Shown here: piece after piece, positions 46,384 through 55,243 of the stretch
Layout of the letters: each line of letters starts with the position of its first letter
Numbering within the stretch: position 1 is the stretch's first letter
Assembly (NCBI GenBank): GCA_963677165.2
Contig: CAXXSX010000002.1
Coordinates: forward strand, 1,426,001-1,490,000
From: JAFGXT01 sp963677165
GTDB taxonomy: Bacteria > Verrucomicrobiota > Lentisphaeria > Victivallales > SZUA-371
Direction of reading: 5' to 3'
DNA length: 64,000 nt
Notes under the pieces: generated by a model
What the model saw: the letters and a program-made list of their open reading frames with translations, nothing else
The model's database searches: none
What the model was told of the DNA's origin: nothing
Translations under genes and position numbers: made by a program

Positions 46384-48615
46384 CTAAGAACCGAAACCGA
46401 TGCCGCTTTCTTTTCTGCCGAAACTTTTATTTTCGCTTTCGGCTTCCAGTTCACACAATATTCGGTCTGTGGGGAAATGGTCGTTACTGATGTAGTGAAG
46501 TTTCTGGTATACCGTACGGAAATCTCCCGGAGTCAATGCTTGAATCTGGTCGAGGCGTTTCCAGTCCGCTCGATTGGATTTTTCGCACATCGACGCAAAG
46601 AATTGTTTGAAAAATAAGCGTTTTCCCGCTTGGGTTAGAAAGTCGAATTCCAACTTGAAAGTAAATCTGCGTAACGTTGCAGGGTCAATCGTATTCGCAA
46701 AATTTGTCGCGCAGACTAATACTCCGGCAAAATGCTCCATTGAATACAGCAGTTCATTTACCTGGGTTACTTCCCAGCTCCGCTGTGATAAATGCCGCGA
46801 CCGGAACATGCCGTCGGCCTCATCAATAAAAAGAATTGATCCGGTGTTTTCGGCATCCTCGAATATACGGCGAATATTTTTCTCTGTTTCTCCGATGTAG
46901 CAGTTAATGAAATCGCTGGCCATTTTTATGTTTACCTTGCGTGAGGTCAGGTGCCCCAGATGGTGAACGAATTCCGTTTTGCCGGTTCCTGGTGGTCCTG
47001 ACAGCAGAATATTCATCCAGGGAGCATTGCTGCAGCTGTTGTCTTCCAGAGATGTTCTGACGGACAGTTCCTGATAGAAACGCTTTACTCCATTAATAAT
47101 CATTTCCGGTGTTTCATCTCCTTTTATATTGATGCCATTGGCGATATATCCGCGCGGCGGTTCTTTTTGAGGAGTGATATTCATCAATTCACAATGTGGC
47201 TTAATCAGTCGGGCGATAGCAGGAATTACCTCCTCTGATGAAATTTCTCCGGATGAAGACATTGCTGCGATATTTTTAACGGTATTTGCGATGCCGCCCG
47301 CGCTGATTGGATAGACAGAGGCAAGCTGATTGACCGTTTTGGTTGAAATCAGCTTGTTTAACTGGTGTTTTTTCAGATTATTCCGCCAGATCAGCTCTCG
47401 CTGTTTATCGCTGAGACGGCTGAAGCGAATCGAGTAGTCAAAGCGCCGTCTGCTGGATGGATCGAGTTCTTCCCGATCAGTGTTTGCGATCCAAATGCAG
47501 GGAGTGGACAGCTTGTCGAGAATATCATTCAGCATTCCCTTGTCTCCGCAGGGGCGGGAAAAGAACATGAATCCATCAATAGCGCGCAGCATATCATCTG
47601 CTTCATCGATAACAATCATACTGCCGGTTTCACTTACCTGTTCGCCGCAGATCCGAGCAGCTGCAAACCTGAACGTTGCCGAGGCATCAGTTCCTCTTCC
47701 AAAACCGTTGCTATGCTGGTTGATCATATAAAGTTCCCGTCCGAGTTCTGCGGCAAGGCTCTGGGCAAAGGAAGTCTTACCGCTGCCCGGTTCTCCGTAC
47801 AATAATATGTTCAGCCCGGTTTTTCCTAGATGACTGTTTAGCATGGATTTTATGATTTTCCCGTGTTTTCTGATGGTTTCGTCATAGTATTTCCATGGGA
47901 GAGCTGACTCGGTGTAATGTGAATAGAACGATGATTCCAGGGGATCATTGTTTAACCCGGAAATATAATGCATTATTTTTAATTCAATGTCCAGATCATC
48001 GTCCATGCATCTATAGCGTTGCAGCCGGCTGTTCTTTCCGACATGTTTATGAAGTTCGGTCAGCGGCATATTCAGTCCGGCGGCAAGTGATCTGTATGAT
48101 GTCAGTTGGTCATGGTGTGATAAGCAATCAAAGATATTCATCGCCAATATGCTGATGAAAACTTTGAATTCTTTGTCATTCAGTTTGAAAAATGCTTTAA
48201 GTTTCCAACAGCGTTGTTCTTCAAACTCTTTGGCATTTTTTGCGCATTCGGCAGTTAGTTGCTGCTCGTATTTTTCTGCCAGTTGACCGAATGCGTAGCG
48301 CAATTTATCGGTTATGCGTTCATCGTGCCAAAGCATTTCAAATAGATTGGAGTAATCCTGATCCTCTTGTAATCTTGCCTTTATCTTATTCGCCTGGGGT
48401 TTTGTGCAACAGTAATCTATAATCGAAGTCGCGTCTCTAGAAGAAATAAATGACGCCAATTCTCTGATAATTCCATAGGCGATGTGGTGCATATTCGAGC
48501 GGATTATGTTTTGAACCATGTGATAATATTCCCTCCAGATAAATAAACTGTTGGGAGACAGCTTTTTCAGCTTTTCATACTGCCTGGTTTCGCTAAATTT
48601 CAGTGTCTTACTCAT
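46384..48615 (-). CDS. Tandem AAA+ ATPase with unknown N-terminal domain
   Basis: 743 residues. Residues 1-~250 are helical and unrecognised. AAA module 1: Walker A GEPGSGKT (274-281), Walker B VIDEAD (335-340), sensor Asn in ANTD (378) and Arg finger RRR (389-391). AAA module 2: GPPGTGKT (540-547), FIDEAD (596-601), ATN (638) and LRR (648-650). Both modules look catalytically complete and resemble the FtsH/Cdc48/ClpA-like AAA clade; no protease, VWA or zinc domain is attached. A short C-terminal tail (residues ~720-743) ends GIGFGS. It is co-directional with the small membrane-protein gene 69 bp upstream, behind a sigma-54 promoter. Likely a remodelling or segregase ATPase; defence role is inference. 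Confidence 0.9.
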   Translation of the reverse strand: MSKTLKFSETRQYEKLKKLSPNSLFIWREYYHMVQNIIRSNMHHIAYGIIRELASFISSRDATSIIDYCCTKPQANKIKARLQEDQDYSNLFEMLWHDERITDKLRYAFGQLAEKYEQQLTAECAKNAKEFEEQRCWKLKAFFKLNDKEFKVFISILAMNIFDCLSHHDQLTSYRSLAAGLNMPLTELHKHVGKNSRLQRYRCMDDDLDIELKIMHYISGLNNDPLESSFYSHYTESALPWKYYDETIRKHGKIIKSMLNSHLGKTGLNILLYGEPGSGKTSFAQSLAAELGRELYMINQHSNGFGRGTDASATFRFAAARICGEQVSETGSMIVIDEADDMLRAIDGFMFFSRPCGDKGMLNDILDKLSTPCIWIANTDREELDPSSRRRFDYSIRFSRLSDKQRELIWRNNLKKHQLNKLISTKTVNQLASVYPISAGGIANTVKNIAAMSSSGEISSEEVIPAIARLIKPHCELMNITPQKEPPRGYIANGINIKGDETPEMIINGVKRFYQELSVRTSLEDNSCSNAPWMNILLSGPPGTGKTEFVHHLGHLTSRKVNIKMASDFINCYIGETEKNIRRIFEDAENTGSILFIDEADGMFRSRHLSQRSWEVTQVNELLYSMEHFAGVLVCATNFANTIDPATLRRFTFKLEFDFLTQAGKRLFFKQFFASMCEKSNRADWKRLDQIQALTPGDFRTVYQKLHYISNDHFPTDRILCELEAESENKSFGRKESGIGFGS

Positions 48616-48637
48616 AATAGAATACTTTCCTGTGATT

Positions 48638-48664
48638 GAAATCCCGCAATGCAGGCGGGATTTC
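48638..48664 (-). other. Hairpin between the TM2-like and AAA+ genes
   Basis: GAAATCCCGC and GCGGGATTTC form a perfect 10-bp stem with a 7-base loop, ending 23 bp before the ATPase start. No T-run follows, so termination is doubtful; it may tune the ratio of the two proteins by RNA folding or processing. Confidence 0.5.
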
Positions 48665-48684
48665 CGGTTGTCGTGGTTGATTAT

Positions 48685-49020
48685 TTAGTTATTCATGATT
48701 TTAATATCTCTGAAGATAACTTTGGCCTGGTCCTCATTAAAACTTTTAACCCGTGACGGCGCCAGGAAGATTTCAATAAAGTACCAGATAAAACATCCTC
48801 CGCCGGTAAGCCAGAAGATCAACCCCAGTCCGCTTTTTCCCAGCAGAAAATGTTGAATAGGAAAAACGACGGCAAGAAAAAGAATCCATAAGACGGACCT
48901 TTTCTTTTTGGCGTACTCTTCTTCAAATGTAGCTTGTACTTCACTTGGCATCTTGCTCAACGCCAGTTTCACGCTGGACGGCAGACTTCGTTCGATGGAT
49001 GGTTTGATTTCCAGAGCCAT
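48685..49020 (-). CDS. Small TM2-like membrane protein
   Basis: 111 residues from the ATG at 49020, which has an excellent AGAAGGAG site seven bases upstream; the longer frame (49071) would start inside the sigma-54 leader. A helical soluble N-terminal region (SLPSSVKLALSKMPSEVQAT) and a basic stretch YAKKKRS are followed by two helices (VLWILFLAVVFPIQHFLLG, GLGLIFWLTGGGCFIWYFIE), the TM2 layout of two helices joined by a short loop. The C-terminal FNEDQAKVIFRDI tail is cytoplasmic by charge. It is the first gene after the sigma-54 promoter and precedes the tandem AAA+ gene, so it may anchor or target that ATPase to the membrane. Confidence 0.8.
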   Translation of the reverse strand: MALEIKPSIERSLPSSVKLALSKMPSEVQATFEEEYAKKKRSVLWILFLAVVFPIQHFLLGKSGLGLIFWLTGGGCFIWYFIEIFLAPSRVKSFNEDQAKVIFRDIKIMNN

Positions 49021-49092
49021 TGCAATCTCCTTCTGTTTTGTTTGTGATTTGATCATTGTATTCATCGACATGAATACTTCCGTCTGACAAAA

Positions 49093-49108
49093 TGCATAGG
49101 GTATGCCA
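49093..49108 (-). promoter_or_regulatory. Sigma-54 (-24/-12) promoter
   Basis: On the minus strand the sequence reads C-TGGCAT-ACCCTA-TGCATTTT. The GG and GC doublets are at the exact spacing (10 bp between) of the consensus TGGCACG-N4-TTGCA, with TGGCA, TGC and the following A/T matched. The start point would be near 49082, giving a ~60-base leader for the TM2-like gene. A sigma-54 activator gene lies 4 kb upstream on the same strand. Confidence 0.75.
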
Positions 49109-49163
49109 GAGGAAAAAGAAGTTGAGATTTGAGCTCAAAATTGCGATGGATGATTTTGCTTGC

Positions 49164-49199
49164 GGATATTATTTAACCGGAAGTGATTAAATAATATCC
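49164..49199. promoter_or_regulatory. Perfect 13-bp inverted repeat, candidate activator site
   Basis: GGATATTATTTAA and TTAAATAATATCC are perfect reverse complements separated by 10 bases. The dyad lies about 56 bp upstream of the -24 element, that is about 80-117 bp before the predicted start, where bEBP upstream activator sequences usually sit. It also lies 85 bp past the DUF262 stop and has no T-run, so a terminator role is unlikely. Confidence 0.6.
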
Positions 49200-49283
49200 A
49201 GCTGTTGCAAGGGGCATAAAGAGATTGATCACCTGAGAACTCGGACCGATGATATAAATTTACCACGGAAAGATTGAAATGAT

Positions 49284-51317
49284 TCAAACATCCGATGAGA
49301 TTATAAAATATGAATTTTTATTGTCTTTGCTTACATTTTGTTTTGTTAAACCGTAAACTCTATCATCAGAAACGGAAAATAATTTATATTGCATTCTATT
49401 TAAATGAGATTCATCTTTTATCATAGCCATTCTTGCTCTTTCCCATACTGACAATGGAGACGCTGGTGGCTTGTAGTCATCAATTAATTTTTGATATAAC
49501 GATTGAGGCTTCGTTTCTTTATTATCCAGTAAATGTTTTATTAAGTCGATTACATACTCTGATTTTCCATCAGACTTGTTTTGTACAATTGTACGAAAAA
49601 AATCCGGGTTGTTTCCGAGCGAATAGCGATACGCTTGTAATGTTGATGTATAACCATCCGAAATGGCATAATCGCCTCGGCACAAAAGTGCTCTGCGTAA
49701 TAAATCTCCCGGTTTTTCCAGGGAGTTTTCCAGGATTCCTGTTAATTCACTTAATCTAATAATGTCCAGGGCAGGTGTCTCCGAAGTGATATCAAGCTCC
49801 ATCACATCAAACAGATACATGATGCTTCCCTTGCAACATTTCAAGCGTTCAGCTTTCCATACAATCTCTTCCAGTGCTTCACGAGTTTGATCTGCTTTAA
49901 GGAAGGCTCCAAATTTAAAATATTCTTCGGGACTAAGCAGGGTAATAGAAACATCATCCGAGAAATTGATTATTTGGGCAATATCAGTTTCGTTGTGCAT
50001 TTTCAGTATTCGTATGAGTTCCAGTGCATCGAATACTAATGTTATGCAGTTTCGGTTGATATTTTCAATTTTGGCTCTGCTTTCAAAAAATTTTATGACA
50101 CGAAGCAATGCACGGTCTTGAACATTGATATCCGGGAATAAATAGGCAAATAATAAAACAGGTAAAAATTCAAAGCAGTCAACTTGTGAGAGAGGGGTTT
50201 TCTTAAATAGATAATGATCTCGAATAAAGCTATGTCTTGACAGTTTTTCCAGTGCTGTAAAGTATTGTTCAACACAATCAATCAGTTCATTCTTATCATC
50301 ACGAAGAGATGAAAAATTAAACGTTTCCTGTCTTAAAGCTTGTTGGGCATCTGTAAGTTTTCCGGATTCGGAAGACGTGGGATGGATTGATGCGGAATGT
50401 TCCAGAATGAATACCCAGCGAAAGAATTCATTCAGGCCATTATCTGAAATATGATGTCCTTTATTTCGGTTTATCCAGAAAAAGTGTTCCCATTTTTCCC
50501 ATAAATCGGAATAATGCTGTAATGGAGTTTTGGGTGCAAACTTATCATTTGTTTCATTAATAAGATGTCCCAGTAAAACAGGTTTTATATTTTCCGTAAT
50601 AGTAAGAGGTTTTCCTGTTGTGTTTAAGACGACGAATTGTTCTTCGCCGTGTTGACGGTCCTGCATATCAAAAAGAAGGAAGCTGATACCTTCTGTCAGC
50701 ATATTTGTCAGCCTCTCCAGTTTTCCGGTATCATGTTGGTTGAGTAGCCCGGTCATTATATCGATCCCTGTAAGCATGTTGCAGATAGTAGGATCAAGTT
50801 CGTATTCGGAAAAAAACCAGTTTTGCTGACGGATATGTTCGGTTCCTTCAGGGATTATATTTTCATCGGAACAGAGGAAATAGAAATATACTAAATCACG
50901 CAGGAAGAACAAAGTGCTTTCGCGGATGGCATACTGTAAACGTGGTTCGCGATCATCTTGATGTAATTCGAAGTCTGAGATCAGGATATTTCTCATGGTT
51001 TGTCTGCTGGGATCATTTCCCGTGAGTTTTCTATAGACAACTCCTACCAAGAGATAAAGTGTAGTTAATCGTTGTTGACCATCACAAAGTTGAATATGAT
51101 CCTGTGGCCCTTCGTAGCCGTATAAGAGGCCAAGGCGAATTCGATCTATGTTATTCTCAAGCAGACCGATCAGGAAATTCTCAACTAAAGTTTTTCCATT
51201 ATTTGGGGAAATTGTGTTGGGCCAGCAGTATTCCCGCTGCATATCAGGAATCACGATCTTGCGGTTTTCCGCAAAAAGTGTGGAGAGGTTATATTCGAGG
51301 CGCGGGGAATCATTCAT
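49284..51317 (-). CDS. DUF262-domain protein without recognisable nuclease domain
   Basis: 677 residues from the ATG at 51317 (GAAGGA ten bases upstream; 8-bp overlap with the preceding gene; a GTG at 51335 is an alternative). GmrS-like DUF262 motifs: IVIPDMQREYCWP and LCDGQQRLTTLYLL, then EEQFVVLNTTGKPLT for the family 'N..G..L' motif. In GmrSD and similar proteins DUF262 is a ParB-like nucleotide-hydrolysing (specificity) domain. The C-terminal ~400 residues show no HNH or DUF1524 motif. It pairs with the DUF262-DUF1524 protein just upstream. Confidence 0.88.
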   Translation of the reverse strand: MNDSPRLEYNLSTLFAENRKIVIPDMQREYCWPNTISPNNGKTLVENFLIGLLENNIDRIRLGLLYGYEGPQDHIQLCDGQQRLTTLYLLVGVVYRKLTGNDPSRQTMRNILISDFELHQDDREPRLQYAIRESTLFFLRDLVYFYFLCSDENIIPEGTEHIRQQNWFFSEYELDPTICNMLTGIDIMTGLLNQHDTGKLERLTNMLTEGISFLLFDMQDRQHGEEQFVVLNTTGKPLTITENIKPVLLGHLINETNDKFAPKTPLQHYSDLWEKWEHFFWINRNKGHHISDNGLNEFFRWVFILEHSASIHPTSSESGKLTDAQQALRQETFNFSSLRDDKNELIDCVEQYFTALEKLSRHSFIRDHYLFKKTPLSQVDCFEFLPVLLFAYLFPDINVQDRALLRVIKFFESRAKIENINRNCITLVFDALELIRILKMHNETDIAQIINFSDDVSITLLSPEEYFKFGAFLKADQTREALEEIVWKAERLKCCKGSIMYLFDVMELDITSETPALDIIRLSELTGILENSLEKPGDLLRRALLCRGDYAISDGYTSTLQAYRYSLGNNPDFFRTIVQNKSDGKSEYVIDLIKHLLDNKETKPQSLYQKLIDDYKPPASPLSVWERARMAMIKDESHLNRMQYKLFSVSDDRVYGLTKQNVSKDNKNSYFIISSDV

Positions 51318-53124
51318 AGTCTTTATATCCTTCACGAATGTCTTTCAGGACTTTTTCTTTGTTCTCTTTTATATTTTGAATTGCACTTCCCTTGTTCCAG
51401 TTCTTTGCAAAAACAGACATGGTATGCAGGAGATTGCGGCTGAAAAGCTTTTTGTTTAGATCAAAATAAAGCGTTTTTTTGTCTTCCGGAAGTTTGGCGT
51501 TAAATATGGAATTGTCGTTTTTATGGAGAAATACAAGATTGCCGATACAGTGTTCTGTACAGCCTCCAGGAAAATCTTTTCGATGTAATACGTTACGATC
51601 ATTAACGCTGAGGGGAGGGACTGGATTCCCAGCCTCATCAATGGAGCACTCTTCTTGCTGTTCGTTATAAAATACAATTCGTGACTTGGGCCAGATATGT
51701 TCCAGGGAGCGTGCATCGTAAAAATTTGTCAGGCGGTTGCCGTTGTGGACTAAAAATTCGAATTTTACTTTTCGTTCATTGGCTGCTTCGACATTCAATC
51801 TGAAAAGTTGCCGGTAGGCGTGTTCCATTTCTCCCTTTTCTCCCCAATATATGGAAGATTGTCCCAGCAGGCTGTACATTGTTTTGATTTTTTCTGCGAT
51901 TGATTGTTTTGCTTTATCTTGCTTCTCTTTATTATTTGATAACAGATAATCATTAATTTCACTTTGTCTGATATTTCCTACCAAAGAGAGAAGCGCATAA
52001 CTTCGAAGCAATTTGGGTTCTTTGAGATGCTTCAGAAAAAAACGGATTGTCTTTTTGCGATTGTCTGTTTTGATCAAAGCCAGTCCAAGATGATTATAAA
52101 GCTCCGGTATGGCAAAAAGATCTTCGAACTGTTTTTGTAGTTTTCGTAGTTTCTCAAAATTCTTTTTGGCATCGACGGAATTTTTGATCAGCAGGTTTTG
52201 GAACGCTTTAAATACAGCTGCTACATCATCTTCTTTGTTGGAATAGCCTATGACTGATTTATTGTTTTTTTCTTCGAAAAAAAATTCCAACAGCAGTCCC
52301 ATGGGGTTGTTGCCGGACCTGAAAAATGTCTTGACGTCCTGACGATTCCACCAGTAGAGCCATTTGTCCCATTGGCGAGCAAGCATGCTCCGCAGAGCAT
52401 TGATTTCCCAGTCTTTGCTAAGCTGGTGCTCAAGTATTCTCATGGTTTCTTTAATATTGCGGCTGGGTGGCTCTTTTTCTCTGGAGGCAGAAGCTTTACA
52501 AAGGAATTCTGCTTTGATCAGTTCATCTGTTTTCATGAAAGCTTTCGCTCCGTTGAGGAGGGAAAAGGCATTAGTTGCTTGTTCCAGAGGAATTTTAACA
52601 TAAAAAATCTTTACATTTGAAAGAATATATTCTTTCAGTTCCTCACGTATGCTATCTTTCAGTTTGGACTCCATCTGCTTAACAGCCAAATCAAAATAAT
52701 GAATGTCCTGGGTGTTTTTTTCTTTTTCATCAAATTCATCATTTCCACATTGTGCTTTAAGATACAGATGAGAAGATTTCCGAATATCATATTTCAGCTT
52801 GAATTCTCCTTTGTGAAAGAAATACTTCAGTTTCTCTTCCAAAGAAAATAACAGATTTAAAAGCAGAAATAATGTTGTAGTTCGTTGTTGTCCATCAATT
52901 AGAATTATATCCGTGTTGTCTTCGCATACAGTAATTCCCTGAATGAAATATTCTTCTTTTCCGGATTGCATCGCATTGATAATATTATCCAATAGCACTT
53001 CAACGGAACTCTGTTTTTTTCCATCAGAAACACTCCATTTATATCCTCTCTGATAGGCTGGAATTCGAAAAAAAGGGGTTGTTGTTATTCCAATATAGCT
53101 CTTGATATCTAACTTCGTTTTCAT
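51310..53124 (-). CDS. DUF262 plus DUF1524 (GmrSD-type) protein
   Basis: 604 residues. DUF262: FFRIPAYQRGYKWS (residues ~18-31) and IILIDGQQRTTTLFLLL (~73-89). C-terminal DUF1524, an HNH-like nuclease domain: SLEHIWPKSR and CIGNLVFLHKNDNSIFNAKL, with the His/Asn pattern of GmrD. GmrSD is a type IV (modification-dependent) restriction enzyme; many relatives are anti-phage. Gene starts 7 bp after the bEBP stop, so co-transcription with that regulator is very likely, which is unusual for a restriction gene. Confidence 0.9.
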   Translation of the reverse strand: MKTKLDIKSYIGITTTPFFRIPAYQRGYKWSVSDGKKQSSVEVLLDNIINAMQSGKEEYFIQGITVCEDNTDIILIDGQQRTTTLFLLLNLLFSLEEKLKYFFHKGEFKLKYDIRKSSHLYLKAQCGNDEFDEKEKNTQDIHYFDLAVKQMESKLKDSIREELKEYILSNVKIFYVKIPLEQATNAFSLLNGAKAFMKTDELIKAEFLCKASASREKEPPSRNIKETMRILEHQLSKDWEINALRSMLARQWDKWLYWWNRQDVKTFFRSGNNPMGLLLEFFFEEKNNKSVIGYSNKEDDVAAVFKAFQNLLIKNSVDAKKNFEKLRKLQKQFEDLFAIPELYNHLGLALIKTDNRKKTIRFFLKHLKEPKLLRSYALLSLVGNIRQSEINDYLLSNNKEKQDKAKQSIAEKIKTMYSLLGQSSIYWGEKGEMEHAYRQLFRLNVEAANERKVKFEFLVHNGNRLTNFYDARSLEHIWPKSRIVFYNEQQEECSIDEAGNPVPPLSVNDRNVLHRKDFPGGCTEHCIGNLVFLHKNDNSIFNAKLPEDKKTLYFDLNKKLFSRNLLHTMSVFAKNWNKGSAIQNIKENKEKVLKDIREGYKDYE

Positions 53125-53131
53125 TTTACTA

Positions 53132-54619
53132 TTATCCTAAAATCTTTTTTAGAGTAACTCTCGTAATGCCCAATGCTTCGGCCGCGTGGGTAATGTTTCC
53201 GTCATGTTTTGCCAGAACTCTCCTGATGTGGAGTTGCTTCATTTTCTGAAGGTTGTCGGGATATTCATTACTGTTTGATTTTCTGGTTTCCGCTACAAGT
53301 TCTCTATGTTCCTTCATTAAATCAGTAAAATCCATTTCTTCCAGGACGGAGGCGCGTTCCAAAAAATTGAACAGCTCACGGACGTTTCCGGGCCAGTCAT
53401 AGTCTTTCAATATTTTTTTCTGTTCTGATGTTAATCTGCGGAGGTGCCGCCTGAGCCAGTAACTATCGGCAATCAGGGGAATATCCTCCGGGTGTTCCCG
53501 TAGGGACGGGGTCCAGACCGGTATGATGTTGAGGCGGTGAAAAAGATCCTCGCGGAATTTGCCTTCTCGTACCATCTGGGCGAGATTACGATGGGTGGCG
53601 GTAATCAGCCGGACTTCTGACTCAACCTCCTCCTTTTCTCCTACCCTGAAGAAACGTCCTGTTTCAAGGAAGCGCAACAGGATTCCCTGGACTTCCGGAT
53701 TGAGTTCGCCGATTTCGTCGAGAAATACAGTTCCGCCATTCGCTCTTTCAAATATTCCGTATTTCTGTTCCGTTGCCCCGGTAAATGAACCTTTCTCGTG
53801 ACCGAAAAAACGGCTTTCGAGCAGTTCTGCGGAAACACTGGCACAATTGAAAGGGATAAAAGCTTCATCTCTCCTGGAAGATTTATTATGAATTTGAGTT
53901 GCCACGGTTTCTTTGCCGGTCCCGGTTTCTCCATAAATAATGACTCTGGCATGATCTTTGGCCGCAATCAGGTTTATTTTATGCTGGAGTTTGCAGATCA
54001 TTTCGCTTCTGCCTGTAAGTTCCCTGGTTCCATAGAGCAGAAAATGATCTATCAGTTTTTTTTCTGAGGTTGCCAGATTGATCATGTCATTGCCGTCGGC
54101 AAGGCGTTCAATTACTTTTCTATATGGTTTTTCGTCCTGATAATTACGATAGAAATACATGGCAGCGTCAATCAGCAGCGGCCATGTATATTTCTTTTCT
54201 GCCCGGCCGGTTTTCTGATTTAAAAAGTTCAGGATGTCACTGTAGTCCGATTCGTATAGCGAACCCACTGCTTCGGTTAATGTTTCAGCGTTAATTTCAC
54301 AGATATTCAGGCAGTCCTGTATTTTTGGCGGTAAAGACTTGGGAAATGATTCAATGCTGATCCAATGTGTTTCAACTCCGGCAGTATGAAGTTGCGATAA
54401 TGATTCTAATAACAGTTCCGGATTTCTTTCCAAACCGATGCCCAGAATAATAACTCTTTGGGTTTTACCGGGCTTAAGGGATAGTTTATGAAGAAATTCC
54501 GGCAGTCTGCGTTGGCTCATTCCTGACGCGTCGGCGTATTTCCAGCGGCGTAGTGCGGCAGCGGCGGCGCCTGCGTAATCTCTCCAGCCCCAGCCGGTAA
54601 GAATAATGGTTTCTGCCAT
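53132..54619 (-). CDS. Sigma-54-dependent activator (bEBP) with unknown N-terminal domain
   Basis: 495 residues. AAA+ core (residues ~200-425): Walker A GETGTGKE (230-237), sigma-54-contact loop GSFTGA (277-282; GAFTGA variant seen in working bEBPs), Walker B VFLDEIGEL (298-306), sensor and Arg fingers in FREDLFHRL. The C-terminal HTH is Fis-type (THAAEALGITRVTLKKIL, ~477-494). The N-terminal ~195 residues are neither a receiver, GAF nor PAS domain: TGWGWRDYAGAAAAALRRW and RVIILGIGLERNPELLLESL suggest an alpha/beta fold, possibly a DHH-like or CARF-like ligand domain. It sits 7 bp before the DUF262-DUF1524 gene and is the obvious activator for the sigma-54 promoter at 49093-49108. Confidence 0.92.
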   Translation of the reverse strand: MAETIILTGWGWRDYAGAAAAALRRWKYADASGMSQRRLPEFLHKLSLKPGKTQRVIILGIGLERNPELLLESLSQLHTAGVETHWISIESFPKSLPPKIQDCLNICEINAETLTEAVGSLYESDYSDILNFLNQKTGRAEKKYTWPLLIDAAMYFYRNYQDEKPYRKVIERLADGNDMINLATSEKKLIDHFLLYGTRELTGRSEMICKLQHKINLIAAKDHARVIIYGETGTGKETVATQIHNKSSRRDEAFIPFNCASVSAELLESRFFGHEKGSFTGATEQKYGIFERANGGTVFLDEIGELNPEVQGILLRFLETGRFFRVGEKEEVESEVRLITATHRNLAQMVREGKFREDLFHRLNIIPVWTPSLREHPEDIPLIADSYWLRRHLRRLTSEQKKILKDYDWPGNVRELFNFLERASVLEEMDFTDLMKEHRELVAETRKSNSNEYPDNLQKMKQLHIRRVLAKHDGNITHAAEALGITRVTLKKILG

Positions 54620-54688
54620 GTGATCCTCCTTGAAAAATAACCTTTAATTCTACAATGTTTAAACAGGAAATTCAAGCCGCTTTTTTGC

Positions 54689-55228
54689 TTAATGATCGCG
54701 AAAACAGCAAATTAAGTTTTTCTGTTGATTGTTGTTCAAAATGTAAGACGCAATCCGTGCGGCGGCTTCCGCGTCGCTTAACGCGTCATGATGATTCAGG
54801 GAAATATGCAGATGGTCGGAAACTGCGGCAAGATTATGCCGTGGCAATTTCGGAAATTCCCGTCTGGACATTTTGAGCGTACAGAGGTAATCAAATTCCG
54901 GCTCCGGCAGAGAATAAAGATCCAGTACGCCTTTCAGCATTCTGATGTCGAATGCCGCATTGTGGGCAACTATAATATCCACGCTGTCAATCAGATCACT
55001 TAATTGGGACCAGATCTCCGGAAAGCGTGGGGATTCTCTGACGTCGAAATAGGTGATTCCATGAATGGCGACAAACTTCTTATAGAAATAGTCACAGTCA
55101 TGATGAGGCTTTACAAACCATTCCCGGCTTTCGATCAGGGTTTCATTTTCGATTATCGCAAAGCCTGCCGCACAAATACTTCCCGGGTGTGTATTTGCTG
55201 TTTCAAAATCCAGTCCGCCGATTCTCAT
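54689..55228 (-). CDS. DEDDh 3'-5' exonuclease (DnaQ-like)
   Basis: 179 residues. All DnaQ exonuclease motifs: IGGLDFETANTHPGSI (D7, E9), IIVAHNAAFDIRML (ExoII Asp) and HHDALSDAEAAARI (ExoIII His-x4-Asp). Stand-alone size; related to epsilon-type and oligoribonuclease-like exonucleases. 15 bp after the sirtuin gene and 69 bp before the bEBP, so it could share a transcript with either. Repair, tRNA/RNA trimming or phage-nucleic-acid removal are all possible. Confidence 0.9.
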   Translation of the reverse strand: MRIGGLDFETANTHPGSICAAGFAIIENETLIESREWFVKPHHDCDYFYKKFVAIHGITYFDVRESPRFPEIWSQLSDLIDSVDIIVAHNAAFDIRMLKGVLDLYSLPEPEFDYLCTLKMSRREFPKLPRHNLAAVSDHLHISLNHHDALSDAEAAARIASYILNNNQQKNLICCFRDH

Positions 55229-55243
55229 TTTTGCCTTTCCTTG

